Source of the DNA: a virus
IMG/VR virus record: IMGVR_UViG_3300046455_000167
Coordinates: 1-36,912 of that record
Direction: 5' to 3' (one strand)
DNA: 36,912 nt
Shown: positions 35,926 through 36,912 of the stretch, one piece after another
Layout of the letters: each line of letters opens with the position of its first letter
Numbering within the stretch: the stretch's first letter is position 1
Position numbers and translations under genes: made by a program
Notes under the pieces: model-generated
Seen by the model: only the letters and a program-made list of their open reading frames with translations
What the model was told of the DNA's origin: nothing
The model's database searches: none

Positions 35926-35940
35926 GAGTGGATGGGGGCT

Positions 35941-36132
35941 CTAGGCGCGGGGGTCTAGGCGGGGTAACGCTAACCGCGCCGTCACCCGGTCATATTTATC
36001 CTGCCACGCCATCACGTAAACGCGCCCATCCCGGACATAGTAGCCCCGGTGTTTGCCCGCGTGTTTTGGTGCCAGCTGGCAAGAATACGCGCCGTGTGTG
36101 GTGCCACATAGCGGCGTGTCCGGGGTGCTCAT
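35941..36132 (-). CDS. Hypothetical small protein (63 aa)
   Basis: Starts at ATG 36132 (MSTPDTPLCGTTHGAYSC), overlapping the previous stop as ATGA; the longer upstream frame is shadow. Two cysteines and histidines (C...H...C...HAGKH) near the N-terminus suggest a small metal site; the middle YYVRDGRVYVMAWQDKYDRV is strand-like. Similar short CG-H-C-H-GKH proteins are frequent in actinophages without known role. It ends the right-hand operon. Confidence 0.62.
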   Translation of the reverse strand: MSTPDTPLCGTTHGAYSCQLAPKHAGKHRGYYVRDGRVYVMAWQDKYDRVTARLALPRLDPRA

Positions 36133-36530
36133 TCGGACACCTCCAGGGGGGCGAGTTTGGCCGCCGTGACCCAATACAGGGAATGGCCCTGAACCCGGAC
36201 GGCGTATTCACTCCCGGCGATTCTTTCAACATAGGCGGTACTCCACCCGCCGTCACCCGGGTGAGTATCCAACAGCTTGACGTGTTGCCCCACGAGATAG
36301 GGCGCCGGGACTGCAGGCGCGGGGGTGACATCTTCCCACGTGCCAACAGCCGCCGGGATGGCTTCACCGCAACAGCGCCGGACGGTATGCCAGAGCATGC
36401 CATCACTCGTGACGTGCACGGCCTGCAGGGGGTGCCCTAGCCTCATCCCGTGACCCGCCGCTAGCCGGCGCTGGAATGGGGTATCCGGGATGGGGGCTAC
36501 CTGGACAGTTACGGGGGCTTCAGTGCTCAT
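36129..36530 (-). CDS. Hypothetical protein (133 aa)
   Basis: A 133-residue protein with TTAGGA about nine bases before its ATG. The N-terminus is proline/threonine-rich, followed by HVTSDGMLWHTVRRCCGEAI, an alanine/proline linker, and a C-terminal barrel-like part (YLVGQHVKLLDTHPGDGGWSTAYVERIAGSEYAVRVQG) that resembles an SH3-like fold. No family recognised. Confidence 0.6.
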   Translation of the reverse strand: MSTEAPVTVQVAPIPDTPFQRRLAAGHGMRLGHPLQAVHVTSDGMLWHTVRRCCGEAIPAAVGTWEDVTPAPAVPAPYLVGQHVKLLDTHPGDGGWSTAYVERIAGSEYAVRVQGHSLYWVTAAKLAPLEVSE

Positions 36531-36577
36531 GAGGTGTTCCTAACTCGTGGGGGTGTGATGTGAGGGTGTGGGGCGGG

Positions 36578-36868
36578 TTAGGTGTGTGTTTCACCGCCGC
36601 AACGGCTACAAGTCCAGTGCTTAGCCGTGTCCTGTAACCAGTGATGCTTACAGGGGGCCGGCGCCGGGATGAGCGGGGCACTGTTGCGGACAAATTCAGC
36701 ACACCCGCCGTCATAGTGCCGGGCGATTACTGCAGTCGGATCATCTAGTGCAGTGTCGCCGTCTTCAGTTTCAAAAGCATCCTGAATCCATCCCCGGGCC
36801 TCATTCAACAGGGCCGGGGTAGCCCGGATAAATTCAGCGGCGGCTACGGCTTCAGGTGTGGCGCTCAT
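36578..36868 (-). CDS. Hypothetical protein with C-terminal zinc motif
   Basis: A 96-residue protein. N-terminal helical region (EAVAAAEFIRATPALLNEARGWIQDAF), then DDPTAVIARHYDGG and a C-terminal metal-type segment CKHHW...HWTCSRCGGETH (CxH plus CxxC). A zinc-finger-like end could bind DNA, but no family was recognised. The ATG overlaps the stop of an upstream frame (ATGA). Confidence 0.6.
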   Translation of the reverse strand: MSATPEAVAAAEFIRATPALLNEARGWIQDAFETEDGDTALDDPTAVIARHYDGGCAEFVRNSAPLIPAPAPCKHHWLQDTAKHWTCSRCGGETHT

Positions 36869-36912
36869 TTTGTCCCCCGGCCCTGGAGGATGAAAACGGC
36901 CACGGGTGAGGG
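36865..36912 (-). CDS. C-terminal end of a further gene (partial, right edge)
   Basis: A frame open from the right edge ends PSPVAVFILQGRGTK and stops at a TGA overlapping the ATG of the next gene as ATGA, the usual junction in this genome. Only 15 residues are visible, so nothing can be said of function. Confidence 0.45.
   Translation of the reverse strand, partial: PSPVAVFILQGRGTK

Larger units (their letters stand above)
34843..35940. other. Gene-free repeat-rich region, candidate origin or control region
   Basis: About 1.1 kb without a credible gene. It contains: three imperfect CCCTGGGGRAAA blocks (34915, 35019, 35070 areas); a 20/21-base inverted repeat at 35418-35438 and 35636-35656; two tandem 19-base copies of KGATGTGTTCSRTATGGGG at 35431-35468 and an inverted copy at 35604-35624; an AT-rich tract at about 35560-35598; six CCTGTAT/ATACAGG motifs at 35393-35767; and about eight CCCCTCAY motifs at 35385-35866. 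Repeats around an AT-rich core are typical of replication origins or of regulator arrays. Confidence 0.6.

Noticed and set aside
1-36912. CRISPR arrays, insertion sequences and transposases
   Set aside because: No regularly spaced direct repeats of 24-40 bases and no transposase motifs were seen; the repeats at 35.4-35.9 kb are short and irregular.
27450-36912. Immunity repressor or Cro-like regulator near the integrase
   Set aside because: None of the neighbouring proteins has a convincing helix-turn-helix repressor layout, so no lysogeny module is claimed beyond the integrase.

Overview
The window is the structural and part of the accessory region of a tailed (siphovirus-type) phage or prophage of a high-GC actinobacterium. 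Gene style (1-4 base ATGA/GTGA/TGATG overlaps, many GTG starts, DUF2746-like membrane protein, ParB-like and metallophosphoesterase genes) resembles phages of Arthrobacter and other Micrococcales; the host assignment is inference, not something read directly. Almost every gene is on the minus strand, so the window reads right to left; the serine integrase is the one clear plus-strand gene.

Layout in transcription order (right to left). (1) 36912-35941: a short operon of three unrecognised genes and the tail of a fourth, closed by a terminator. (2) 35940-34843: about 1.1 kb without credible genes, full of short direct and inverted repeats around an AT-rich tract, a candidate replication origin or control region. 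(3) 34842-33303: a three-gene overlapping operon encoding a VUT/YhhQ-like queuosine-precursor transporter, a QueF-like enzyme and a TGT/DpdA-like transglycosylase, which together look like a compact 7-deazaguanine DNA-modification (anti-restriction) cassette. (4) 33196-28981: fifteen tightly overlapping small genes, including a MazG-like pyrophosphohydrolase and a 2H phosphoesterase with two HxT motifs. (5) 28850-27450: a large serine integrase (+), with a 52-base dyad at its 3' end that is a good attP candidate. (6) 27343-26765: a tiny ORF, two degenerate tRNA-like genes and a terminator. (7) 26723-9762: the packaging, head and tail operon: small terminase, large terminase, portal, protease with nested scaffold, decoration, major capsid, head-tail connectors, tail terminator, two paralogous tail-tube proteins, tail assembly chaperones joined by a -1 frameshift, tape measure, distal tail. 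(8) 9743-4152: minor tail proteins, one with nine internal repeats. (9) 4099-2333: lysis region (DUF2746-like membrane protein, M23 endopeptidase, holin-like protein). (10) 2261-1: a small probable DNA-binding protein, a metallophosphoesterase and a ParB-like protein cut by the window edge.

Regulation: many intergenic gaps contain a TANNNT -10-like box on the minus strand without a recognisable -35, often joined to a perfect hairpin. The portal and tape-measure genes share almost the same promoter-like block. Three genes (small terminase, integrase, first head-tail adaptor) have the -10-like box exactly six bases before ATG and no Shine-Dalgarno, the arrangement expected for leaderless mRNAs. 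No immunity repressor was recognised, so the integrase suggests, but does not prove, a temperate lifestyle.
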